From RHLJ01 sp965222205 (GTDB taxonomy: Bacteria > Bacteroidota > Rhodothermia > Balneolales > Balneolaceae), in NCBI GenBank assembly GCA_965222205.1, contig OZ244932.1:682001-746000 (forward strand): a stretch of DNA of 64,000 nt, read 5' to 3'. Under the pieces are notes generated by a model. That model did no database searches and was not told where the DNA came from. It saw only the letters and a list, made by a program, of their open reading frames with translations. Positions 46,229-54,935 of the stretch are shown here, piece by piece. The first letter of the stretch is position 1; each line of letters starts with the position of its first letter. The position numbers were made by a program, and so were the translations under genes.

Positions 46229-47185
46229 ATGGAATCATTACTCTCGAATTTTGCATCGCCGGTTGTACTTGCATTTGTATTAGGCATTTTGGCAAAGGTG
46301 CTTAAAAGTGATCTCGAAATTCCAAAGCCTCTTTACCAGGGCTTATCCATTTATCTTTTATTGGCTATTGGATTAAAAGGTGGGGTGGAATTAAGCAAAA
46401 CACCAATGAATGAATTTGTGTTACCCGCAGGAGCCACTCTCTTGTTAGGCTGTATAACACCTCTTATTGCTTTTGCAGTACTCAGATACCTTGGAAAGAT
46501 GGATATAATCAATTCGTCAGCAATAGCAGCCCATTATGGATCGGTTTCGGCAGTAACATTTATTGCTTCCATCAGCTACCTGGAAACGCTTGGAGTAGAT
46601 TCAGAAGGATTTATGCCCACCCTGGTTGCTTTGCTTGAGGTGCCAGGTATAATAGTTGCCCTTATGATTCCACAACTATTGAGTAATGGCGGAGGCTCGT
46701 TCAAGAAAGCCTTACATGAAGTAGTAACCGGGAGTAGTATCATTTTGTTATTGGGGGGTTTAATTATCGGGTATATAGCCGGACCTGCTAAATTTGAAGC
46801 AGTATCGCCCTTTTTTGTAAGCGGATTTAAAGGAGCACTTGTACTGTTCCTCTTAGAACTTGGAATGGTTACCGCCCGAAGGCTTCAGGATTTAAAAAAA
46901 GTTGGGTTCTTTTTATTTGGCTTTGCCATCATCATTCCAATTTTTCATGGATTTATAGCTGTTTGGCTAGGATTACTATCGGGACTAAGTATTGCCGGAG
47001 CAACAGTTTTAGCAGCTATGGTTTCAAGCGGTTCTTACATTGCAGCCCCGGCGGCGGTTAGAATTGCGTTGCCTAAGGCAAGTCCATCGCTATATCTTAC
47101 TGCTTCACTGGGAATCACATTTCCTTTTAATATTACACTTGGAATTCCGCTTTATTATATAATCGCACAATGGATGGGAGGTTGA
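46229..47185 (+). CDS. sbtA: SbtA-type sodium-dependent bicarbonate transporter
   Basis: SbtA imports HCO3- by Na+ symport in cyanobacteria and occurs in some heterotrophs. The 318-residue membrane protein has about ten helices in two inverted halves. Family features include FASPVVLAFVLGILAKVLKS, LSIYLLLAIGLKGGVELS, SAIAAHYGSVSAVTFIAS, LVALLEVPGIIVAL and, in the second half, KGALVLFLLELGMVTARRLQ, AMVSSGSYIAAPAAVRIALP and LGITFPFNITLGIPLYY. One base separates it from the PII-like sbtB, the standard SbtA-SbtB pairing, which makes the substrate call firmer. Confidence 0.9.
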   Translation: MESLLSNFASPVVLAFVLGILAKVLKSDLEIPKPLYQGLSIYLLLAIGLKGGVELSKTPMNEFVLPAGATLLLGCITPLIAFAVLRYLGKMDIINSSAIAAHYGSVSAVTFIASISYLETLGVDSEGFMPTLVALLEVPGIIVALMIPQLLSNGGGSFKKALHEVVTGSSIILLLGGLIIGYIAGPAKFEAVSPFFVSGFKGALVLFLLELGMVTARRLQDLKKVGFFLFGFAIIIPIFHGFIAVWLGLLSGLSIAGATVLAAMVSSGSYIAAPAAVRIALPKASPSLYLTASLGITFPFNITLGIPLYYIIAQWMGG

Positions 47186-47186
47186 C

Positions 47187-47489
47187 ATGAAACTGACAGA
47201 ATTATATCTGGTTACCATTATTACAGAAAGATATTTCAGGGATGAAATCCTGGAAAAACTAAAAGAGTTCGGAGCAACCGGATTTACCCTTACGGATACG
47301 ACCGGTGAAGGCTCAAGGGGTATGCGAGCCAGTGATTTTGAAGGCAAGAATGTTAAAATAGAAGTAGTAGTAAGTAAAGAAGTAGGCAATAAGATTATTG
47401 ATTATATAGCAGACGTTTACTTCGAAAACTATTCCGTGATTGCTTATGCATATCCTGTAAGTGTGGTACGGGGAGATAAGTATATCTAA
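47187..47489 (+). CDS. sbtB: SbtB-like PII-family regulator of SbtA
   Basis: The 100-residue protein has the PII-type ferredoxin-like fold: LTELYLVTIITERYFRDEIL, the T-loop region FTLTDTTGEGSRGMRASDFE, and VKIEVVVSKEVGNKIIDYIA. In cyanobacteria SbtB binds adenine nucleotides (cAMP, AMP, ADP) and gates SbtA. The C-terminal Cys-containing R-loop of some cyanobacterial SbtB proteins is absent here (end: VSVVRGDKYI), so redox control of that sort is not expected. It is translationally adjacent to sbtA. Confidence 0.88.
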   Translation: MKLTELYLVTIITERYFRDEILEKLKEFGATGFTLTDTTGEGSRGMRASDFEGKNVKIEVVVSKEVGNKIIDYIADVYFENYSVIAYAYPVSVVRGDKYI

Positions 47490-47555
47490 GCAGATTGATT
47501 TTTTTAAAAAGATTGATTAATACATTCCAATGAGAGGTTTGGGCTAATAATTCCG

Positions 47556-47563
47556 TATCTTTG
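47556..47563 (+). promoter_or_regulatory. -7 element TATCTTTG before the deaD leader
   Basis: An exact TAnnTTTG match. Transcription would begin about 47569-47572, immediately before the first hairpin of the leader, leaving a 5' UTR of about 220 bases. Confidence 0.5.
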
Positions 47564-47569
47564 GCACTT

Positions 47570-47790
47570 ATTAAAATCGTGAGCTCACGATAAGACTGGA
47601 TAATTGATACTGATGCCCTTTAAGAGGGAGTATTGTAAAGAACCTTTCAGGTTTAGAATGTGCTGGCCTCGCACTGAGGCAGTCTAAATCAAGCAGTCGC
47701 GCTTGTATCTTGTCCCCGGCTCACCTAATCATTCCGGGCAAGATTTCTTACAGCGCTAGTTTTTTGGACGGGATTACAACGGATAACATA
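47570..47790 (+). ncRNA. Long structured 5' leader of the DEAD-box helicase gene
   Basis: About 220 non-coding bases form a series of hairpins: the perfect palindrome TCGTGAGCTCACGA (47577-47590); AACC/GGTT; a stem TTTAGA/TCTAAA enclosing GCCTC-GCACT-GAGGC (47666-47680); AAGC/GCTT; and a long stem ATCTTG...CCCGG / CCGGG-CAAGAT (47707-47752). It does not match tmRNA, SRP, RNase P or riboswitch motifs I know. Cold-shock helicase genes often have long regulatory leaders, which is the favoured explanation; a separate small RNA remains possible. Confidence 0.45.
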
Positions 47791-49548
47791 TTGTCGACCT
47801 TTAAAGAACTTGGGCTACAGCAGGAACTGCTTGAAGCCGTGGAGCTCCTTGGCTTCGAAACTCCTACACAAATACAACAGGAAGCCATCCCGATCATCTT
47901 AGATTCACAAAGAGATTTGGTTGCCCTGGCACAAACCGGAACGGGTAAAACCGGAGCGTTTGGTTTGCCAAGCATCCAGAAAATTGATCCTGAATTAAAA
48001 ACTGTTCAGGTATTAATACTTTCACCAACCAGAGAGCTTGCTATCCAGATTGCAAAAGACATGAAGTCTTACGCAAAAAAAGTAAAGGGCTTAACCTCAG
48101 TCGCAGTATATGGTGGAGCCAATATTTCTACCCAAATCAGAGCTCTGAATAACGGAGCCCAGGTTGTTATCGGAACTCCTGGCCGAACACTTGATCTGAT
48201 TAAAAGAAAAAAGCTGGATGTAAGACATATTCGCACTCTTGTACTTGATGAAGCTGACGAAATGCTGAACATGGGATTCCAGGATGATCTGGATGCCATT
48301 CTTGCCGATACCCCTCAGGAAAAGCAAACGCTGTTGTTCTCTGCTACTATGCCGAAAGGGATCTCTAAGATTGCAAAAAAATACATGCACAACGCTCAGG
48401 AAGTGGAAGTTGGTGAACGTAATTCCGGCGCTAAGAATGTGGAGCATCACTTCTATATGGTGCAGGCGAAGGATCGCTTCGAAGCACTTAAGAGAACTGT
48501 GGATATGAACCCTGAGATTTATGGGATCATTTTCTGTAGAACGAGACGTGAAACTCAGGATATCTCTAAAAAGCTTACTAAAGACGGTTACGACGTTGAT
48601 TTACTGAATGGAGATTTATCTCAGTCGCAACGTGATGAGGTGATGAATCGCTTTAGAACTAAAGATTTGCAATTACTGGTTGCAACCGATGTGGCTGCAC
48701 GTGGACTGGATGTGGATAGTCTTACCCACGTAATTAATTATAACCTTCCGGATGATCTCGAAGTGTATGTTCACCGTAGTGGTAGAACCGGTAGAGCAGG
48801 AAACAGTGGTATTTCGATTTCCATAGTTCATACCAGAGAGATGCGGAGGATTAAATCCCTTGAAAAAATGGTGAACAAAGAATTCATCAAAAAAGAGATG
48901 CCTAGTGGCGAAGAAATCTGTGCCATTCGTATGCTGGATTTGATCGATACCGTAAAAGAAACCAAAGTGAATGAAGAGCAGATGGGAAAGTTTCTTCCCC
49001 AGGCTTTGGAAAAACTGGCTGATCTTGAAAGAGAAGAACTTATCAAGCATTTCCTCTCTGTAGAGTTCAATCAATTCCTGGAATACTACAAAGACTCCAG
49101 AGATCTCAATGCTTCTGCAAAAGGCGGTCGCGACCGTGGCGGAAGAGATAGCGGGCGAAATTCTGGTGGAAGCGGCAGGAAGTACGACGATGCAGGCTCT
49201 TTCGATCGTTATTTCATTAATGTTGGTCGCCGGGATGGATTAAACCCTGTTCGTTTGATGGGATTGATCAATGAATGCCTGAATGGTCAGAAGCCTGACT
49301 TCGGTAAGATTGATATCCAAAACAATTTCTCCTTTTTTGAAGTGGAACCGGGCTACGAAAATAGTTTGATTCAGAGTGTTAAAGGCGTGAAATTTGAAGG
49401 ACGTGATGTTGCTATTGAAACTTCCGATAAAGACCCCGGTCGGAAAGGTGGCGGAGGTGGTGGAGGAAGAAAATCTTCCGGACGAAAGAAAGGGAAGGGC
49501 GGCGGCGGCTTCCGTAAAAGCAGTGGTAAAACCAGAAAAAGAAGATAA
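47791..49548 (+). CDS. deaD: DEAD-box ATP-dependent RNA helicase (DeaD/CsdA type)
   Basis: The chosen start is TTG at 47791, giving (M)STFKELGLQQELLEAVELLG, the conserved beginning of these helicases; the same frame stays open upstream to 47710 but that sequence forms the leader's stem. All motifs are present: Q motif TPTQIQQEA, I AQTGTGKT, PTRELA, TPGR, II DEAD, III SAT, and VI HRSGRTGRAG. A DbpA-type RNA-binding domain (FINVGRRDGLNPVRLMGLIN) and a Gly/Arg/Lys-rich tail follow. Likely role: ribosome assembly and RNA unwinding, especially in the cold. Confidence 0.92.
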   Translation: MSTFKELGLQQELLEAVELLGFETPTQIQQEAIPIILDSQRDLVALAQTGTGKTGAFGLPSIQKIDPELKTVQVLILSPTRELAIQIAKDMKSYAKKVKGLTSVAVYGGANISTQIRALNNGAQVVIGTPGRTLDLIKRKKLDVRHIRTLVLDEADEMLNMGFQDDLDAILADTPQEKQTLLFSATMPKGISKIAKKYMHNAQEVEVGERNSGAKNVEHHFYMVQAKDRFEALKRTVDMNPEIYGIIFCRTRRETQDISKKLTKDGYDVDLLNGDLSQSQRDEVMNRFRTKDLQLLVATDVAARGLDVDSLTHVINYNLPDDLEVYVHRSGRTGRAGNSGISISIVHTREMRRIKSLEKMVNKEFIKKEMPSGEEICAIRMLDLIDTVKETKVNEEQMGKFLPQALEKLADLEREELIKHFLSVEFNQFLEYYKDSRDLNASAKGGRDRGGRDSGRNSGGSGRKYDDAGSFDRYFINVGRRDGLNPVRLMGLINECLNGQKPDFGKIDIQNNFSFFEVEPGYENSLIQSVKGVKFEGRDVAIETSDKDPGRKGGGGGGGRKSSGRKKGKGGGGFRKSSGKTRKRR

Positions 49549-50445
49549 ATGAAGTCTTTTGATGTAGTCATTTTAACGGAATCGAGGTATATAAACCCGA
49601 CGAAGACAAATGACTACATTCAAAATATACTTGCCGAAGACCAGCTTCTAAAGGAATCTTTAGAAAAATACGGATTGAAAGTAACCCGAAAAGACTGGGC
49701 TGATCCGGATTTTGAATGGAGTTCAACTAAGACGGCTGTGTTCAGGACTACCTGGGATTATTCTGATCGGATTCAGGAATTTAAAAACTGGCTGGATAAC
49801 GTAGAATCTCTTACTCGCTTTATTAATCCGGTTGACCAGATTCGCTGGAATATGGATAAGTGGTATTTGAAAGATTTGAGTGAGAAAGGAATTCATGTCG
49901 TCGAGACCCGGTATATAAGGCAAGGTGATACGAGGTCTTTAGCCGCGTATATAGCCGAAACTGGCTGGGAGGAAGTGATCTTGAAACCTACTATTGCTGC
50001 CACGGCACGACATACCTATCGTTTGGTTCCGGAAAGCATTGAAACTCATGAGGAAGTATTTTCAAAATTGATTTCCGATGAAGATATGATGCTTCAGCCT
50101 TTTCAGAAGAATATTATGACTAAAGGAGAGGCCTCTTTTATTGTAATAGGGGGTAAGTATACACATGCGGTCTTGAAGAAAGGAAAAGCAGGTGATTTCA
50201 GAGTGCAGGACGATTTCGGAGGAACACTTCACGAGTATGAGGCATCACCCGAAGAAATTGCTTTCGCGGAAGAAGTCACCAGAGCCTGCGATCCACTTCC
50301 CGCTTACGCCCGGGTAGATGTGATGTGGGATAATGAGGATAAACTCGCAGTCTCAGAAGTAGAACTCATTGAGCCGGAGTTGTGGTTTCGAAAGAATAAT
50401 GAAGCTGCGGAGAGGTTAGCTGCTGTAATTAAGGCATCTCTTTAA
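49549..50445 (+). CDS. ATP-grasp family ligase (glutathione synthetase/RimK-like)
   Basis: The 298-residue protein starts directly after the deaD stop. The N-terminal pre-ATP-grasp part contains TAVFRTTWDYSDRIQEFKNW and the central and C-terminal parts the ATP-grasp fold: EEVILKPTIAATARHTYRL (nucleotide-binding Lys), MLQPFQKNIMTKGEASFIVI, and the metal-binding YARVDVMWDNEDKLAVSEVE followed by LIEPELWFR. It resembles stand-alone ligases related to DcsG and prokaryotic glutathione synthetases. Such enzymes join a carboxylate to an amine or thiol, but substrates here cannot be predicted. Confidence 0.78.
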   Translation: MKSFDVVILTESRYINPTKTNDYIQNILAEDQLLKESLEKYGLKVTRKDWADPDFEWSSTKTAVFRTTWDYSDRIQEFKNWLDNVESLTRFINPVDQIRWNMDKWYLKDLSEKGIHVVETRYIRQGDTRSLAAYIAETGWEEVILKPTIAATARHTYRLVPESIETHEEVFSKLISDEDMMLQPFQKNIMTKGEASFIVIGGKYTHAVLKKGKAGDFRVQDDFGGTLHEYEASPEEIAFAEEVTRACDPLPAYARVDVMWDNEDKLAVSEVELIEPELWFRKNNEAAERLAAVIKASL

Positions 50446-50453
50446 ATTTTCAT

Positions 50454-50481
50454 AGTCATCCCTGCCTGCGCAGGAATGACT
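50454..50481. repeat. Short imperfect palindrome of the GTCAT...ATGAC type
   Basis: AGTCATCCCTGCCTGCG pairs imperfectly with CGCAGGAATGACT. Similar to the ends of the element at 25715-25823. It lies between convergent genes. Confidence 0.5.
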
Positions 50482-50539
50482 TCCTATCAAAACTCTTAAC
50501 TGTCCAGTTCTTCTAAGTAGAAAGGTTGCGAGGAATCTT

Positions 50540-52279
50540 CTATATCCTGCTTTGATAGGTATACAGTTCAAAATATCTACCTTCTTTCGCTATAAGCTCG
50601 TCATGAGTGCCCCGCTCAACAACCTGACCATCTTCAATCACCAATATCTGATCGGCTTTTCGAATGGTGCTTAGTCTGTGGGCAATCACAAAAGTAGTTC
50701 GGTCTTTCATTAAACCGTCCAGACTTTTCTGAATAAAGGTTTCACTTTCAGTATCTAAATTTGAAGTAGCCTCATCCAGAATGATCACTTTAGGATTTGC
50801 GAGTAATGCTCTGGCAATTGAGATCCGTTGCTTTTGTCCACCTGATAATTTTACTCCACGCTCTCCAATTACTGTTTCCAATCCATTTTCAAAACGGTCG
50901 GTAAACTCATTCACATAAGCTCCTTTTATGGCATCCTGCAATTCTGATTCTGTTGCATCAGGACGAGGAAAAAGAATGTTTTCTTTGATGGTTCCTTCAA
51001 ACAGAAAGTCATCTTGAAGCACCACACCCAAATGTTTTCTATAGCTTGACAGATTTACTTTAGAAATATCATGACCATCTATGGTAATCAATCCTTTTCT
51101 TGCATTAAGAAAAGTTGCTGCCAGGCTAGCTGTAGTGGATTTTCCAGAGCCTGAGCTTCCTACCAAAGCCGTAACCGAACCGGGAGGTGCTTTAAAGGAG
51201 ATCTCTTTTAAGACCTCTTTATCTTCTTCATATGCAAAAGAGACGTTATTAAACTCTATGTCTCCATTTACTTCTTCCAGTACGATGGGGCGATCTTCTA
51301 TCAAATCTTCCGGATCCATTTTCATGATTTCCTCTGTTCTGTCAAGTCCTGCAAATGCTTCAGTAAGCTGACTTCCGATATTACTCATCTGAACAATTGG
51401 AGCAATCATAAATGCGAGTAAGGAAATGAAAGAAATTAATTCTCCGGCAGTCAGTTTATCTTCAATCATATAATATCCACCCATCGCGAGAATACCGGCA
51501 CTTGCAAGACCGATCAGAAAGGTTCCTGAACTTGTCACTAAAGCAGTTGCTGTTAAGCTGGATTTTACATTTTCATATAATCTTCTGGCCCCTGCTTCAA
51601 AAGTATTGTTCTCGGATACTTCAGCATTGAATCCTTTAATAACACGCACACCATTCAACGTTTCTGTCAAACGTCCGGTAACTTCTGCATTCAATTTCCC
51701 ACGCTCTCTGAATATGGGTCTTATTTTTCCAAAAGCCTTCAAGGCGATAAAGGCAAACAATCCAACAGGAACTAAAGTGAAGATGGTCATAGTTGGACTG
51801 ATTTGAAGTAAAAGGATCAGAGCAAGAATAGAAGTGATGCTTCCTCCAATCAATTGTACTAAGCCTGTTCCTACAAGATTTCGAACCCCTTCAACATCTG
51901 TCATAATTCTGGAAACCAAGGCTCCGGATTTATTATTATCAAAAAAATTGATCGGTAGTGAGAGAATTTTCTTTTGCACTTTCACTCTCAATTCAGAAAT
52001 AAGAAATTGTGCTTCTACACTTAAAATTCGTGTCAGAAGAAAGGAAGAGACTGCTTGTACTATCAGTGAAATAACAATAACGATCGTAATGAGCTTAAGC
52101 ATTTGAAAGTCTTTGTTGGGAACAGCATCATCCAAAAGATATTTGGTTGCTGCGGGAAGGACTAGTCCTGCAGGTCTGCTTATAATGATTAGCAGGAGGC
52201 CGATAAAGAGGGTTTTTCTTCTTGGCCAGATGATGTTTTTAACAGCCCAGCCAAAGGTAACATTTTTGTTTTTACTCAT
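50540..52279 (-). CDS. ABC exporter with fused membrane and ATPase domains (MsbA/MDR-like)
   Basis: The 579-residue half-transporter has a six-helix type I exporter domain (about residues 15-310) and a C-terminal ATPase: Walker A GSSGSGKST, Q-loop VLQDDFLFEGTIKENI, signature LSGGQKQR, Walker B KVIILDEATSNLD and H-loop IAHRLSTIRKAD. It will work as a homodimer exporting lipids, peptides or drugs. No gene for a partner or substrate lies beside it, so the substrate is open; a lipid flippase of MsbA type is one candidate. Confidence 0.88.
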   Translation of the reverse strand: MSKNKNVTFGWAVKNIIWPRRKTLFIGLLLIIISRPAGLVLPAATKYLLDDAVPNKDFQMLKLITIVIVISLIVQAVSSFLLTRILSVEAQFLISELRVKVQKKILSLPINFFDNNKSGALVSRIMTDVEGVRNLVGTGLVQLIGGSITSILALILLLQISPTMTIFTLVPVGLFAFIALKAFGKIRPIFRERGKLNAEVTGRLTETLNGVRVIKGFNAEVSENNTFEAGARRLYENVKSSLTATALVTSSGTFLIGLASAGILAMGGYYMIEDKLTAGELISFISLLAFMIAPIVQMSNIGSQLTEAFAGLDRTEEIMKMDPEDLIEDRPIVLEEVNGDIEFNNVSFAYEEDKEVLKEISFKAPPGSVTALVGSSGSGKSTTASLAATFLNARKGLITIDGHDISKVNLSSYRKHLGVVLQDDFLFEGTIKENILFPRPDATESELQDAIKGAYVNEFTDRFENGLETVIGERGVKLSGGQKQRISIARALLANPKVIILDEATSNLDTESETFIQKSLDGLMKDRTTFVIAHRLSTIRKADQILVIEDGQVVERGTHDELIAKEGRYFELYTYQSRI

Positions 52280-53049
52280 GAACGTTCATTTACGAATATG
52301 GTACCCAAAAATGTCCCTAGGTCAAATAGGCAGTTTTATTTTTTTAAAGAATATTGAGGTTTAATCACTAAGTGCTTCAGATTTTCCCTTTCCACTTGTT
52401 ACTAATACTGAGGCTCTTTTAAACGATCTGAGATACGGTATTGAATCTATGAGCATTTACATTCTCTTCTTACTTTTGGCTTGACTTCCCGTTCTGCAAC
52501 GGGACAGGCTCCAGTAACAAAAGGTCAAGACTACGAATTCTTGTCGGGTTCACAATGCTCTCGCTGAAGAATTCCAATGGTCTTCGTTCTATTATCCAGG
52601 TGTACTAGCCCGAGCCTGTGTGGAATTCTTCATCCTGCGGATACACTTTGATCATTAGCTCACTTTTTCCGACAACAATTCTAAGGCCGTTTTTTTGGAA
52701 GTAGATTGGCAATTTGTTGTTAAAACTAAATTCGTCATCCCTATCCGTCGGTTGACGGAGAAGGATCTGACAAATTATCGATATAGAGACTAATCAAATT
52801 GTCTAGATTTACCTCGCTCCGATGCTCTGCGTTGGAGTGTATCATATCAACACCGAATACCATTATAGCTTAAGATTAATTGGCACGAGATTCATCTGGG
52901 GCATAAAGAAAATGAATTAGGAAGAACCCGAGGCTGTGCATTTGAAAAAGGGAAGGGAGAATTCGATGGGTTAGGATTTGAATCAGGAAAAGGAAGCTAG
53001 AGCTTCAGCACAGGTTTCTGAAGGAGGACCTTCGGAATGAGATAAAGTA
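52280..53049. other. 770-base gene-free region with decayed repeats
   Basis: No credible gene on either strand. It contains several small palindromic remnants, for example CCGTCGGTTGACGG (about 52747-52760, within a GTCATCC...GGATCTGAC context like the ends of the element at 25715), CTCCGATGCTCTGCGTTGGAG (about 52815-52835) and GAAGGAGGACCTTC near 53021-53034. It looks like accumulated repeat debris beside the HEPN gene. Confidence 0.5.
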
Positions 53050-54015
53050 TCAATCTACCAATCTGGTTTCAAAATCAAGATTAAATCTTTTTTCTTTTAT
53101 TAATCGTTGAAAGGTAGCAATTATAATAGCTTTAGCTAAAGCTGAGTTTTCAGAATAATCTTCTCCATAAAATTTTGAAAATTCATCAGACATATCATCA
53201 TAAAGAAACTTATTAGTGAAGTCTAATTCTCCATGGATAAACTTTGATCTAAAATCGTATAATTTAGAAACCGATTTTTTGAACTCAGTTTTAGGTCCGA
53301 GAAATATCTCAGTTTTTTCGTTTAATTGTTTTTGGAGATTCCCAGTTCCTTTACAGTAAAGTGCCTCCAAAGCTATTAAGCTCCAAAAAATTTCATCAAA
53401 TTGAAAATCATTAGACTTAGTAAATAAATGAGAGAAAGCATTTATTGCTCTTCCTATAGAGTTTGAACTTATTTTATCAATCGTCAAATCAAATTTAAAG
53501 TACCACTTCCAGCATAATTCATAATCAAGAAATTCTAAGGATGGCCAATTCAATTTTTTAGAAATATGGATTGCTGTAAATAAATCACTATATAAAACCT
53601 CAATAGTTTCTATAATTTGATCGCCAAAAAAAATGTAACCTTTTAATGCATGAAAGAGTCCTGGTTTTGCAATATTGAAAAGAAGAATGGAATTATAAGT
53701 TCTATTTAATATGAGGTACTCAATATTTTCTTTATGGTAATTTTTTTGAAGCTCATTGTGTTCAAACCAATCTATTTCAAAAGTAAATTCTAAATATCCA
53801 TTTACTTGACTTGAGGTACTAAAATGAGCATCAAGTTCAGAGTCACTAATTACTTTTGAAAATTTAAAACTTAGCGAACCAATTTGATAACCTAGTCTTG
53901 TAAAAGGTAAAGAATAAGTCTTTGTGAATAGATTTTGGAATTCCACCTCATATCCATTCCATTCTGGATCAAACTCTTTTGAAATAGGAATAACGACTTT
54001 ATAGTACTTATTCAT
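53050..54015 (-). CDS. HEPN-domain (ApeA-like) protein
   Basis: The 321-residue cytoplasmic protein shows no signal or membrane segment. The C-terminal third has the pattern of ApeA-like HEPN domains: a helix FWSLIALEALYCKG followed by LYDFRSKFIHGELDF, which contains the RX4H nuclease motif (Arg256 to His261). The N-terminal ~180 residues are unassigned. HEPN RX4H proteins are usually RNases acting in phage defence, toxin-antitoxin or stress systems; whether this one is active is inference. It is noticeably richer in A and T than its neighbours, stands alone and is flanked by repeat debris, suggesting acquisition by transfer. Confidence 0.65.
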   Translation of the reverse strand: MNKYYKVVIPISKEFDPEWNGYEVEFQNLFTKTYSLPFTRLGYQIGSLSFKFSKVISDSELDAHFSTSSQVNGYLEFTFEIDWFEHNELQKNYHKENIEYLILNRTYNSILLFNIAKPGLFHALKGYIFFGDQIIETIEVLYSDLFTAIHISKKLNWPSLEFLDYELCWKWYFKFDLTIDKISSNSIGRAINAFSHLFTKSNDFQFDEIFWSLIALEALYCKGTGNLQKQLNEKTEIFLGPKTEFKKSVSKLYDFRSKFIHGELDFTNKFLYDDMSDEFSKFYGEDYSENSALAKAIIIATFQRLIKEKRFNLDFETRLVD

Positions 54016-54068
54016 GATTGTCTTTTACTTAAATAGTAAGTTAACTATGAATAAATCTAAAACTAATC

Positions 54069-54584
54069 TTACAACTTCGTTGGATTCGGAGTATCGCCAT
54101 ACACTTCTTCAGGGTCGAAGACCTTTTCGGATTCTTCGAAAGCGAGTTCGCCATCTTTTTCAAAGAAGTCTTTGCCTGTTGGTACGCTGCGGTAGAAGCA
54201 GGAGCGGTAACCCACATGACAGCTGGCACCATTGCCTTGTACTTCCACACGAAGCCACACACAATCCTGGTCGTCATCAATACGCATTTCTTTTACGATC
54301 TGAGTCAAGCCAGAAGTAGCACCTTTGTGCCAAAGCGTTTCCCGGCTGCGACTATAATACACCGCTTCGCCAAGTTCAATGGTTTTCTTGAAGGCTTCTT
54401 CATTCATGTAGCCGTGCATGAGCAGTTCACCTGAAGTATAATCGGTGGTAACAACGGGAATGAGTCCGTCGTCCTGAAATTTAGGAGCCAGGTCTTTTTC
54501 TTCTTCTACCTGGTAAATGGAAGTTCTTTTTTTGAATGTGATTTCGTTCATCGTGTTTGAGTCATCTAATTTTTTCTTCGCCAT
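54069..54584 (-). CDS. hisI: Phosphoribosyl-AMP cyclohydrolase
   Basis: HisI opens the purine ring of PR-AMP in histidine synthesis (zinc and magnesium enzyme). ATG at 54582-54584 follows AGAAAG and is favoured; the ATG at 54551 (MNEITF) is also possible, while the longest frame starts in repeat sequence. Core motifs: GLIPVVTTDYTSGELLMHGY, VYYSRSRETLWHKG, RIDDDQDCVWLRVEVQ and ASCHVGYRSCFYR, which include the metal-binding Asp cluster and three Cys ligands. The HisE pyrophosphohydrolase domain is missing, so HisE must be encoded elsewhere. No other his gene is adjacent. Confidence 0.92.
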   Translation of the reverse strand: MAKKKLDDSNTMNEITFKKRTSIYQVEEEKDLAPKFQDDGLIPVVTTDYTSGELLMHGYMNEEAFKKTIELGEAVYYSRSRETLWHKGATSGLTQIVKEMRIDDDQDCVWLRVEVQGNGASCHVGYRSCFYRSVPTGKDFFEKDGELAFEESEKVFDPEEVYGDTPNPTKL

Positions 54585-54665
54585 TCTTTCTAGTCCAGAA
54601 TAACACACCCCTGAATCCCCCCAGCCTGTTCGGCAGGCAGGTCGTCTCAAGAGGGGACATTGGAG

Positions 54666-54935
54666 TCAATGTTCTTTGTTCAAAGTTCCTTGTTCAGGGT
54701 TCTTTTTAGGAACAGGATCATAGCCATCGCTACCCCAGGGGTGACAACGCCCGATGCGTTTAATTCCTAACCAGAATCCTTTCAAAGGTCCCCATTCGTT
54801 CACTGCTTCAATCATGTAGTGCGAACAAGTGGGGGAGTACCGGCAGCTGCTTCCCAACCATGGGGAAATCGCTAACTGGTAAAATCGTACAAGTCCAATA
54901 ATGAGTTTGCTGAATATGAATTTCAGCGCCTTCAT
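54666..54935 (-). CDS. yidD: Membrane protein insertion efficiency factor YidD
   Basis: The 89-residue protein has the short amphipathic N-terminus LIGLVRFYQLAISPWLGSSC and the full signature CRYSPTCSHYMIEAV, KGFWLGIKRIGRCHPWG and GYDPVP. YidD assists YidC-mediated insertion of membrane proteins. The start overlaps the cysS stop by one base (TGATG). The last residues (EQGTLNKEH) are encoded by a GTTC-rich repeat that also appears at 17127-17184, so the C-terminus may have been extended by an intergenic repeat. Confidence 0.93.
   Translation of the reverse strand: MKALKFIFSKLIIGLVRFYQLAISPWLGSSCRYSPTCSHYMIEAVNEWGPLKGFWLGIKRIGRCHPWGSDGYDPVPKKNPEQGTLNKEH

Noticed and set aside
47570..47760. tmRNA, 6S RNA or a known riboswitch in the deaD leader
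   Set aside because: No tag-peptide frame, no tRNA-like T arm, no known aptamer core was found; only generic hairpins can be supported.
52280..53049. Remnant of a transposase or prophage
   Set aside because: No translated fragment longer than a few residues looked like a transposase, integrase or phage protein; only small palindromic remnants are visible.
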